NCBI GenBank assembly: GCA_037200985.1
Contig: JBBCGJ010000001.1
Location: 3,696,756 to 3,760,755, forward strand
Direction of reading: 5' to 3'
Length of the DNA stretch: 64,000 bases
Source of the DNA: Rhizomicrobium sp.
GTDB lineage: Bacteria; Pseudomonadota; Alphaproteobacteria; Micropepsales; Micropepsaceae
The number at the start of each line of letters is the position of its first letter. Positions within the stretch are counted from its first letter, which is position 1. Below, piece after piece: positions 26,979 through 33,711 of this stretch. The translations under genes and the position numbers were made by a program. The notes beneath the pieces were generated by a model that saw only the letters and a program-made list of their open reading frames with translations, was not told the origin of the DNA and made no database searches.

Positions 26979-27700
26979 AGGCAAAAGCTCTCTCCCACGA
27001 AGGGCAGTGCCAGCTTGGCGATCACGCGCTGCGAGGCGGCGTTGTCGCGATGGGTCGAATAGAACAGCACCGGGTGGCGCGGCAGAAGCGTGCTCCAGGC
27101 CGCCGTGACGGCCGCCGCCAGCCCGCGCCCGCGATGGGCTTGGATCGTGAACACGCCGACATCCGCGGCCAGCAACCCCTTGCGCGCCGCGAAGGCGATG
27201 GCCGCGAGTTCGCCCTCCGCCAGCGCGACGCACCACGGCTCCCAGAAATGGCTGAGGTCGGCGAAGCCGGCCTCGATCATGCCCTGCGGCATGCCTTCGC
27301 GTTCGATCCGCGTCCGCAGCACCTCGCCCTCCGGCGTGCCGCTGCGGACGAGCGCCGCCTCGCCTGTCCACCGCAGGCCGCGCGGCAGGCGGTGGATCGG
27401 GCCGTAATTGTGCCCGGTCAGCAGGTCGCTCCAGCCCACGATCTCGCGATAGGCGTCGGCGAAGCGCGGCACCGCGCCCGGCGCGCGGACCGGCGGCTCG
27501 CGCAAGATCAGTTCGTCGAACGCCCGCGCCGCGGCGTCGTCCACGTCCTCGCGGACATAGCCGATCCAGCCTTCCTCGCAGCCAGACATGAAGAGGAGCG
27601 GGCCTTGCGATCCCTCGGGATCGTTCTCGCACACGATCCGCCGGGCCGGCGTGAGGCGGAATCGCGTCGCGGCATGCAGGGCAAGAAGCGCGCGCGTCAC
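26975..27700 (-). CDS. GNAT family N-acetyltransferase-like protein
   Basis: The 241-residue product has a C-terminal GNAT fold: VFTIQAHRGRGLAAAVTAAW with the RGRGLA acetyl-CoA loop near residue 190, then NAASQRVIAKLAL. The N-terminal half (about 1-120) is less typical and starts VTRALLALHAATRFRLTP. The GTG start at 27700 overlaps the nudC stop (GTGA). Substrate unknown. Together with the next GNAT it forms a coupled pair, which could indicate an enzyme and a modifier of similar molecules; this is inference. Confidence 0.8.
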   Translation of the reverse strand: MTRALLALHAATRFRLTPARRIVCENDPEGSQGPLLFMSGCEEGWIGYVREDVDDAAARAFDELILREPPVRAPGAVPRFADAYREIVGWSDLLTGHNYGPIHRLPRGLRWTGEAALVRSGTPEGEVLRTRIEREGMPQGMIEAGFADLSHFWEPWCVALAEGELAAIAFAARKGLLAADVGVFTIQAHRGRGLAAAVTAAWSTLLPRHPVLFYSTHRDNAASQRVIAKLALPFVGESFCL

Positions 27701-28620
27701 ATCGCTCCTTCCGCGAACGCCTTGATCAGGTGATGCGCGATGGCGACGGCGGGCGGCACCGAGATGTCGGGCAGCCGCTCGCCCGCGATCAGGCGCCGCG
27801 CCTTGTCGCGGTCGAGCCACATCGCATCGGCGATCTCCTCGCCGTCCGGCTTGAAGTCGCGGCTTTCGGCTTCCGCGAGGCAGCCGATCATCAGCGAGGA
27901 CGGAAACGGCCAGGGCTGCGTCGCGTGATAATGCACCCTGCCGACCTTGAGGTTCACCTCTTCCATCAGCTCGCGGCGCACCGCATCCTCGATGGTCTCG
28001 CCCGGCTCCATGAAGCCCGCGAGCGCCGAATAGAAATTCCCCGGAAAGCGCTTGTTGCGCCCGACCAGGCAGGCGCCGTCGTGTACCGCCAGCATGATCA
28101 CCACCGGATCGGTGCGGGGGAAGTGCTCGGAATTGCACGAAGGGCAGAGGCGTTTCCATCCCGCATCGGCGAATTCGCTGCGCGTGCCGCAATTGGCGCA
28201 GAAGCCGTGGCGGTTGTGCCAGTCGATCATCGCCTTGGCCTCGCCCATGATCGCGGCGTCGGGGATGGGAAGCGTGGCGGCGGCCGCGCGCGCATCGCGG
28301 AAATGGCCGAGCCCGGCCAGCGGCCCTTCGTTGGCCGGATCGCGCGCCGCCGAGATATCGAGCGCGAAGATCGCGTGGTCCTTCTCCAGGCCGAGGAAGA
28401 TGCAAGGCGCGTCCGGCGCCGCCAGGGAATCGGCGAGCCCTGGCTTCAGGAGGCCGAGTTCGACCGGCGCGGCCGCCGTCTCCGGCCCGATGACGAAGGG
28501 TTGCAGCCGCCACATCGGCAGGATGAAGGACGACGCGTCGCGCCGCCTGGCGGCCATCCAGTCGGCATCGGTCCGCTTGACGCTCGCCCGGTCGAGGGGA
28601 TTGCCGGTGAAGGGAATCAT
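27697..28620 (-). CDS. nudC: NAD(+) diphosphatase (Nudix, NudC type)
   Basis: Hydrolyses NAD(H), and in characterised homologues removes NAD caps from RNA. The 307-residue product has the NudC zinc ribbon CANCGTRSEF...CPSC near residues 140-165, the Nudix box (GFMEPGETIEDAV followed by RRELMEEV) near 205, and the family signature TQPWPFPSSLM near 237. I chose the ATG at 28620 (MIPFTGNPLDRA) rather than the longer start at 28668. First gene of the three-gene GTGA-coupled unit; the ffs locus lies upstream. Confidence 0.92.
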   Translation of the reverse strand: MIPFTGNPLDRASVKRTDADWMAARRRDASSFILPMWRLQPFVIGPETAAAPVELGLLKPGLADSLAAPDAPCIFLGLEKDHAIFALDISAARDPANEGPLAGLGHFRDARAAAATLPIPDAAIMGEAKAMIDWHNRHGFCANCGTRSEFADAGWKRLCPSCNSEHFPRTDPVVIMLAVHDGACLVGRNKRFPGNFYSALAGFMEPGETIEDAVRRELMEEVNLKVGRVHYHATQPWPFPSSLMIGCLAEAESRDFKPDGEEIADAMWLDRDKARRLIAGERLPDISVPPAVAIAHHLIKAFAEGAM

Positions 28621-28683
28621 GAAGCACCCGATAGCTGTTCGCGCCATGGTAGGGCGGAGCGGCGCCAAGATGAAACCGGCAAG

Positions 28684-28833
28684 GCGACTCGCATTTTCCG
28701 CGGCGTCGCCCTATATCCCCGCCCGGAAGTCGGTTGGACGGACCGCTCGCCAACCCGGTCAGGTCGGGAACGGTGAGGGCCCCTTGGCGAGAGCCGACAG
28801 GCTCTCGCGGCCCGAACGCCGTAACGAATCCGC
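28684..28833 (+). pseudogene. rearranged tandem copy of the SRP RNA gene
   Basis: This copy matches the ffs gene 149 bp downstream over about 87 bp with four mismatches, including the CTATAT -10-like element and the 5' arm of the RNA up to CAGGTCGGGAAC. After that the six bases GAAGCA of the real gene are replaced by 46 bases that form their own perfect hairpin (GCGAGAGCC / GGCTCTCGC), and then GCCGTAACGAATCCG matches again. The 3' closing strand is lost. It lacks the SRP54-binding AAGCAG strand, so it is probably not a working SRP RNA; it may still be transcribed. Confidence 0.6.
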
Positions 28834-28865
28834 CGACTCGCATTTTTCGCGGCATCGCCCTATAT

Positions 28866-28965
28866 CCCCCGCCGGAAGTCGGTTGGACGGACCGCTCGCC
28901 AACCCGGTCAGGTCGGGAACGAAGCAGCCGTAACGAATCCGATCCGGGTCAGCCGGCTTCCACCT
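28866..28965 (+). ncRNA. ffs: signal recognition particle RNA (4.5S type)
   Basis: The SRP RNA domain IV is plain: GGTCAGGTCG, GGAA tetraloop, CGAAGCAGCC, followed by the alphaproteobacterial GTAACGA. The tetraloop closing pair is G-C instead of C-G, a compensated change. The ends pair: GGAAGTCGGTTGG at 28874 with CAGCCGGCTTCC at 28950-28961, about 13 bp including G-U pairs. A -10-like CTATAT at 28860 precedes it. Exact ends are estimated. The position upstream of dnaX and recR is a common bacterial arrangement. Confidence 0.88.
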
Positions 28966-28980
28966 CACCCAAAATTCGAA

Positions 28981-29035
28981 TGTAAAGCACCCTTGACACG
29001 CCTTTTGCGGCCGCCTATGTAAAGGATGCTTTACA
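28981..29035 (+). promoter_or_regulatory. promoter and operator of the membrane protein/XRE pair
   Basis: A near-consensus promoter: TTGACA at 28993-28998, 17 bp, TATGTA at 29016-29021. A perfect inverted repeat TGTAAAG-GATG-CTTTACA at 29018-29035 overlaps the -10 and the likely start point. A third half-site, TGTAAAGCA, lies at 28981-28989, 12 bp in front of the -35. This layout suggests autorepression by the small XRE protein encoded downstream. Confidence 0.75.
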
Positions 29036-29045
29036 GGAGGTTTCC

Positions 29046-29453
29046 ATGATTGCTGCTGTCAGACCGGTCAAATACGCCGCCCGTGCCTATATTCTCGAAC
29101 TGATCTTCGTCCAGGCGCTCTACATCCTGGCCGCCGTCATACGGCCATGGCTGATCGCCCATGCCGCGAACGCCGACTGGGCGCTGGCGGCGCGGATCGT
29201 ACCGGCGATTCCGATCTGGCTGACCTTTGGGGTGATCTGGCGCTACTATCGGCGGATCGACGAATTCGAGCGCCTGAAATTTCTCCAGACGCTGGCGGTC
29301 TCCTTCGGCGTCGGATCTTGCGTCCTGATCACCTACGCCGTCCTCTCCGACGCGGTTCCGTCGCTCGCCATCACCTGGGCCTGGCCCACGCTGGCCGTGT
29401 CCTGGGCCCTGACCACGGCGATCATGTCGCTGGCTCAGAACCATGCGAAATAG
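29046..29453 (+). CDS. small four-helix membrane protein paired with an XRE regulator
   Basis: No known family is recognised by name. The 135-residue product has four hydrophobic segments (about 15-37, 48-66, 85-105, 110-128) with charged RRIDEFERLKF between the second and third. An AGGAGG site lies 5 nt before the ATG. It overlaps the XRE gene by 11 bp. Small membrane proteins coded directly before a 60-70-residue XRE regulator are common, usually as an autoregulated pair; the physiological signal is unknown. Confidence 0.75.
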   Translation: MIAAVRPVKYAARAYILELIFVQALYILAAVIRPWLIAHAANADWALAARIVPAIPIWLTFGVIWRYYRRIDEFERLKFLQTLAVSFGVGSCVLITYAVLSDAVPSLAITWAWPTLAVSWALTTAIMSLAQNHAK

Positions 29454-29637
29454 CCTTCCGGCGCTCCGGGCCGAGCGCGGCATGACGCAGGCCGCGCTCG
29501 CCGAGGCGCTCAACGTCTCGCGCCAGACCATCAATGCCATCGAGACCGGGCGCTACGACCCGAGCCTGCCCCTGGCCTTCGCTATCGCCGCGGTTTTCAA
29601 CAGGCGAATCGAGGAAATCTTCCAGCCCCAGGCCTGA
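29443..29637 (+). CDS. small XRE-family transcriptional regulator
   Basis: A 64-residue protein that is almost only a helix-turn-helix: LRAERGMTQAALAEALNVSR, then QTINAIETGRYDPSLPLAF, ending IEEIFQ. This YvaO-like arrangement is well known. It overlaps the upstream membrane-protein gene by 11 bp and should bind the TGTAAAG palindrome in the shared promoter. The overlap means the two are made together. Confidence 0.88.
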   Translation: MRNSLPALRAERGMTQAALAEALNVSRQTINAIETGRYDPSLPLAFAIAAVFNRRIEEIFQPQA

Positions 29638-29678
29638 GATTCCGCGAGCGCGGCGGCCGGGCTTGCTATAGTGCCCCC

Positions 29679-31517
29679 ATGGATGAAACCGACGAACCCG
29701 CCCTCGGACTAGGCCTCGAACCCGCGCCGGCCAAGGCGGAAGCCTACCGCGTGCTGGCGCGCAAATACCGGCCGCAGGATTTCTCCGGCCTGATCGGGCA
29801 GGAGGCGCTGGTCAAGACGCTGTCCAACGCCTTCGCCACGGGGCGCATCGCGCATGCCTTCATGCTCACGGGGGTGCGCGGCGTCGGCAAGACGACGACC
29901 GCCCGCATCATCGCCCGCGCCCTCAACTGCGTCGGCCCCGACGGCACGCGCAAGGAACCCACGATCCATCCCTGCGGGGTGTGCGAACCCTGCGTCGCCA
30001 TCGCCGAATCGCGTCATGTCGACGTGCAGGAGATGGACGCCGCCAGCCACACCGGCATCGACGACATCCGCGAGATCATCGAAGGCGTGCGCTATGCCCC
30101 GGCCAGCGCGCGCTACAAGGTCTACATCATCGACGAAGTGCACATGCTGTCCAAGGCCGCGTTCAACGGCCTGCTCAAGACGCTGGAAGAGCCGCCGCCG
30201 CATGTGAAATTCGTCTTCGCGACGACGGAGATCCGGAAAGTTCCGGTGACCGTCCTGTCCCGCTGTCAGCGTTTCGACCTGCGCCGCATCGAGACCGGCG
30301 AGCTGGTCGGCCTGCTCTCGACCATCGCCGAGAAGGAGAATGTGAAGATCAGCCGCGATGCGCTGGCGCTGATCGCCCGCGCAGCGGAGGGTTCGGCCCG
30401 CGACAGCCTCTCGCTGCTCGACCAGGCCATCGCGCATAGTGGGGAGAAGAGGGGCGACGGCGGCGAGATCCCGGCCGATGCGGTGCGCGGCATGCTGGGC
30501 CTGGCCGACCGCGGCCGCGTCCTCGACCTGTTCGAAAAGCTGATGGGCGGCAGGATCGCCGAGGCGCTGGGCGATCTCGGCGAACTCTACGACCACGGCG
30601 CCGATCCCCTGGCGGTGATGCAGGACCTTTTGGAGATCGTGCATTTCCTCACCCGCGTGAAGGTGGCGCCCGGCGCCGAAGGCTTCTTCGACGGCGGCTC
30701 GGGCGAGGCCAAGCGCGCCGCCGCCATGGCGGGCAAGCTCTCCGTGCCGTCGCTGACCCGCGCCTGGCAGGTGCTGCTGAAGGGCCTCATCGAAGTGCGC
30801 GACGCGACGCGGCCGGTGGCCGCGTGTGAAATGGCCCTGATCCGGCTCGCCTACGCCGCCGACCTGCCGCCGACCGACAAGCTGGTGCGGGATTTACTCG
30901 ACAACCCTCCCCTTGAGGGGTCCGCCAGCGGCGGCGTGCGGACGCGGAGCGAAGCGGAGCAGGGGTCGAAAAATTCGAGCGAAGCGAAGAATTTTTCGGG
31001 GAGGGGTCCGACCGCCGCCGCCAACCCCTCCCCGAAATTTGCTTCGCAAATTTCGACCCTCCCTCAAGGAGAGGGTGGAAAAAGTTTCGCGCCGAAGATC
31101 GAGGCGTCTGCTGCGCCGCAGGTTCAACTGCGCTCGCTGCAGGACGTCATCGCGCTGCTCGAACCGACCTCGAGCCTCAAGGTGAACCTCGAGCACAACG
31201 TCCACCTCGTTCACATGGAGCAAGGCCGCATCGAAATCCGCCCCACGCCCAAGGCGCCGACGACCCTGGCGGGCGATCTCTCCCAGAAGCTTTTCGCGCT
31301 GACCGGCCAGCGCTGGTCGATCTCGATCTCGCGCGAGGCCGGTCAGCCGACGCTCGCCGAGCAGAAGCGCGACGCCAAGGCGGCGAAGTTCGAAAGCGTG
31401 ACGCAGGAAACTTTGGTGCGCGCCGTTCTCGACCGCTTTCCCGGCGCCGAGATCAAGGAAGTCCGCCGCATCGCCGACGAAGACGTCGCCGCGCCGACGC
31501 CGGAAGACAATTCCTGA
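29679..31517 (+). CDS. dnaX: DNA polymerase III subunit gamma/tau
   Basis: Clamp-loader ATPase. The 612-residue product has Walker A GVRGVGKT at 65-72, zinc cysteines at 84, 99, 102 and 105, Walker B-type DEVH at 152-155 and the SRC motif near 194. Domain III ends near residue 400. Residues about 409-467 are an odd, low-complexity stretch (LEGSASGGVRTRSEAEQGSK and LPQGEGGK) encoded by a palindromic element inserted in frame. The C-terminal part resembles the tau region. I see no strong slippery site for a gamma product. Confidence 0.95.
   Translation: MDETDEPALGLGLEPAPAKAEAYRVLARKYRPQDFSGLIGQEALVKTLSNAFATGRIAHAFMLTGVRGVGKTTTARIIARALNCVGPDGTRKEPTIHPCGVCEPCVAIAESRHVDVQEMDAASHTGIDDIREIIEGVRYAPASARYKVYIIDEVHMLSKAAFNGLLKTLEEPPPHVKFVFATTEIRKVPVTVLSRCQRFDLRRIETGELVGLLSTIAEKENVKISRDALALIARAAEGSARDSLSLLDQAIAHSGEKRGDGGEIPADAVRGMLGLADRGRVLDLFEKLMGGRIAEALGDLGELYDHGADPLAVMQDLLEIVHFLTRVKVAPGAEGFFDGGSGEAKRAAAMAGKLSVPSLTRAWQVLLKGLIEVRDATRPVAACEMALIRLAYAADLPPTDKLVRDLLDNPPLEGSASGGVRTRSEAEQGSKNSSEAKNFSGRGPTAAANPSPKFASQISTLPQGEGGKSFAPKIEASAAPQVQLRSLQDVIALLEPTSSLKVNLEHNVHLVHMEQGRIEIRPTPKAPTTLAGDLSQKLFALTGQRWSISISREAGQPTLAEQKRDAKAAKFESVTQETLVRAVLDRFPGAEIKEVRRIADEDVAAPTPEDNS
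30903..31077. repeat. palindromic repeat element inserted in frame within dnaX
   Basis: Imperfect terminal inverted repeats (left AACCCTCCCCTTGAGGGG, right CCCTCCCTCAAGGAGAGGG) flank two internal hairpins, one around AAAAATTC/GAATTTTT and one perfect (CGAAATTTGC-TTC-GCAAATTTCG at 31033-31055). The dnaX frame is open through the whole element. Sequences of this kind are normally found between genes. Confidence 0.75.
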
Positions 31518-31520
31518 CAC

Positions 31521-31610
31521 GTCATCGCCCGCGTCATGCGGGCGACCCAACTTGGCCGCGGGAAAATAGGTTGCCCGTATATGGGGAACTTCAAGTCGAA
31601 ACGACTCTGG
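31521..31610. repeat. dispersed palindromic repeat (related to 17610)
   Basis: Starts GTCATCGCCCGCGTCATGCG and shares about 58 bp with 17610-17670 plus the same CGAAACGACTCTGG tail. It lies between the convergent dnaX and the SDR gene. The second hairpin arm is shorter than in the other copy. Confidence 0.6.
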
Positions 31611-31612
31611 TC

Positions 31613-32221
31613 TCAGCTATCCGTCTTGTGAAGTTTGACGATCCGGCCGTTCATCGGCGTCGCGATGGCGCGCAGATAGGCGTTTGCGACCTCCGCCGCC
31701 GGCACCGGCGTGAAGCCGGGGAAGGCGGCGTAATAGGCGGTCGATTCCGTCAGCACCGTCGGGCTCACGCAGTTGATCCGTATTCCGCGCGGCAGCTCGG
31801 ACGCTGCGCCCTTCACGAAGCCTTCGACCAGATGGTTGATCGTCGTGCCGATGGTGCATCCCTGGATGACCTCGTCGGTGAGCACGCCGGAGATCAGCGT
31901 GAACGACCCCCGGTCGGCGATATGGGGCAGCGCCGCGCGCACCAGATTGATCTGGCCCATGCCTTTCCCCTGGATCGAGCGCGCCCAATCCGCGTCGCTC
32001 GCCTGTTCCAGCGGCGCGGGAAACACGTCGCCGGCGGCGCAGGCCACGGCGTCGAACGCCCCGATGCCGGCGAACAGGCGGTCGAGGCTGGCCTTGTCGG
32101 TCATGTCCGCCCGATGCGCGCCGGACGAACGGCCGACCGCCACGATCACATGGCCGGCCTCCGCAAGCGCGGCCCGGACGGCTTTTCCGATGGTTCCGCT
32201 GCCGATGACGATGACGCGCAT
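31613..32221 (-). CDS. short-chain dehydrogenase/reductase
   Basis: NAD(P)-dependent oxidoreductase of 202 residues, shorter than the typical 250. Rossmann start VIVIGSGTIGKAVRAAL with a GxGxxG variant, a VACAAGD segment matching the NAG region, and a C-terminal RINCVSPTVL motif. The catalytic Ser-Tyr-Lys set is not clear: the usual YxxxK is replaced by TIGTTINHLVEG, so the activity is uncertain. A GGAGG site lies before the ATG at 32221. Confidence 0.75.
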   Translation of the reverse strand: MRVIVIGSGTIGKAVRAALAEAGHVIVAVGRSSGAHRADMTDKASLDRLFAGIGAFDAVACAAGDVFPAPLEQASDADWARSIQGKGMGQINLVRAALPHIADRGSFTLISGVLTDEVIQGCTIGTTINHLVEGFVKGAASELPRGIRINCVSPTVLTESTAYYAAFPGFTPVPAAEVANAYLRAIATPMNGRIVKLHKTDS

Positions 32222-32339
32222 TGCCGATCCTCCGTGATCGCGGTTGTTGCACGCCGCAAGCAATGCCGGCGCGATGGCCTTCTGTCTGCTACCAAAAGGT
32301 ATAATTGCACCGACCGCCGGAAGGGGCCGCCGAGGCGTC

Positions 32340-33047
32340 CTATAGAAAATTGTTCGGCCAGATCATCGTGCGCCACATATGGGCGACGGGCGAATTGTCG
32401 AAGCCGAGGCCTTCCTCCGGCTGCTTGAAGTGCCGGCCGATGACATCCTCGAATTCGCCCGGATCGACCGTGACCGACTCGTCGAAGGCATAAATGTCGT
32501 TCAGGCAGATGATCCGCGACGTCATGTACCAGCGATGCGCGCGCGCCGCCGCATAGGCCTTTTGCAGATATTCCGGCACGACATAGCCGGGCCCGAAGAA
32601 CCGGTCATAAGCCGCCGGATATTCGTAGCCGACATCGGGATCGGGAAAGAACCGCAGCGCCTGGTGGTGCTGTATGGCCCAGCTCACTTCCGCGTCGACG
32701 TAAGGCGCCACCAGTTGCGCGCCCCAATAGCCGTGATCGCTGCGGATCAGCACGCCGTTTGCGATGTCGTGCAAGAGGCAGGTGAGCACGATCTTCTCGG
32801 AATGCCCCGCCTTGCGCGCCAGCATGGCGCTTTGCAGCAGATGGTTGACGGTGATCTTGCCGAAGCGCAGGCGGAAGAAATCCAGCAGCGTCGGCTTGGC
32901 CGGCATTTTGGGCAGCGCCGGATTGTCGCCCTGCATCATCACGACGCCGGGCTCCAGTTGCGCGACCACGGCGCGCTCGGCGCTGCATTCGCGGTCGCCG
33001 GCCGTTGCGATCGGCTGCGACAGAATAAGCCGGCGCGTGTCGGACAT
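32340..33047 (-). CDS. HD-domain protein of unknown function
   Basis: The 235-residue product has an HD-type metal-binding pattern: NHLLQSAMLARKAG, CLLHDIANG near residue 100 and SDHGYWGA further on, then AIQHHQALRF. HD proteins are usually phosphohydrolases, but the substrate is not evident. The ATG at 33047 has AGGAGA upstream on its strand; a longer start at 33074 adds nine residues. It is divergent from recR, with 61 bp between the starts. Confidence 0.75.
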   Translation of the reverse strand: MSDTRRLILSQPIATAGDRECSAERAVVAQLEPGVVMMQGDNPALPKMPAKPTLLDFFRLRFGKITVNHLLQSAMLARKAGHSEKIVLTCLLHDIANGVLIRSDHGYWGAQLVAPYVDAEVSWAIQHHQALRFFPDPDVGYEYPAAYDRFFGPGYVVPEYLQKAYAAARAHRWYMTSRIICLNDIYAFDESVTVDPGEFEDVIGRHFKQPEEGLGFDNSPVAHMWRTMIWPNNFL

Positions 33048-33108
33048 GGCGGTCTCCTGTTCGCGGGCGACCATGGCAAGATTCCGGCGGCCCTGCTAGA
33101 TCGTCGCC

Positions 33109-33711
33109 ATGACCAATTCCTCCATGGGGCCGCAGATCGAGCGGCTGATCCAGCTTCTCGCCAAGCTGCCGGGGCTGGGTCCGCGCTCGGCGCGCCGCGC
33201 CGCGCTGACCCTGCTCAAGAAGCGCGACCTTTTGCTCGAGCCCCTGGCGCTGGCGATGCGCGACGCGGCGGCCGCGATCAAGACCTGCGAGACCTGCGGC
33301 AATCTCGACACCACCTCGCCGTGTTCGCTGTGCCGCGATCCGCGCCGCGATTCCCATGTGCTCTGCGTGGTCGAAGACGTCGCGGACCTCTGGGCGCTGG
33401 AGCGCGCCGGCGTGTTCCGCGGCAAATATCACGTTCTGGGCGGCGCGCTTTCTGCGCTCGACGGCGTGACGCCGGAGCGCCTCAACGTCGCCGGCCTGGT
33501 CGGCCGCGTGAAATCGGGCGTCGACGAGGTCATCCTGGCGATGAACGCGACGGTCGAGGGCCAGACCACGGCGCATTATCTGATGGACATGCTGGCGCCG
33601 ACGGGTGTCGCCGTCACGCGGCTGGCCCATGGCGTGCCGGTGGGCGGCGAGCTCGACTATCTCGACGAAGGCACGCTGTCGGCCGCGTTCAAGGCGCGGC
33701 GCAGTCTCTAG
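33109..33711 (+). CDS. recR: recombination protein RecR
   Basis: Gap-repair protein that acts with RecO/RecF. The 200-residue product has the helix-hairpin-helix [17 protein letters not shown], a zinc finger [16 protein letters not shown] at about 62-77, and a Toprim domain with [12 protein letters not shown] and the [15 protein letters not shown] segment. The usual ybaB gene between dnaX and recR is absent here. Its TAG stop overlaps the rmuC stop on the other strand in a shared CTAG. Confidence 0.96.
   Translation: MTNSSMGPQIERLIQLLAKLPGLGPRSARRAALTLLKKRDLLLEPLALAMRDAAAAIKTCETCGNLDTTSPCSLCRDPRRDSHVLCVVEDVADLWALERAGVFRGKYHVLGGALSALDGVTPERLNVAGLVGRVKSGVDEVILAMNATVEGQTTAHYLMDMLAPTGVAVTRLAHGVPVGGELDYLDEGTLSAAFKARRSL

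Noticed and set aside
30960-31090. Programmed frameshift site for dnaX gamma
   Set aside because: The A runs here have five bases and are not in the A-AAA-AAG register needed; no typical stem follows at the right distance.
31613-32221. Catalytically normal SDR enzyme
   Set aside because: The YxxxK active-site motif was not found, so I give only a family-level call.
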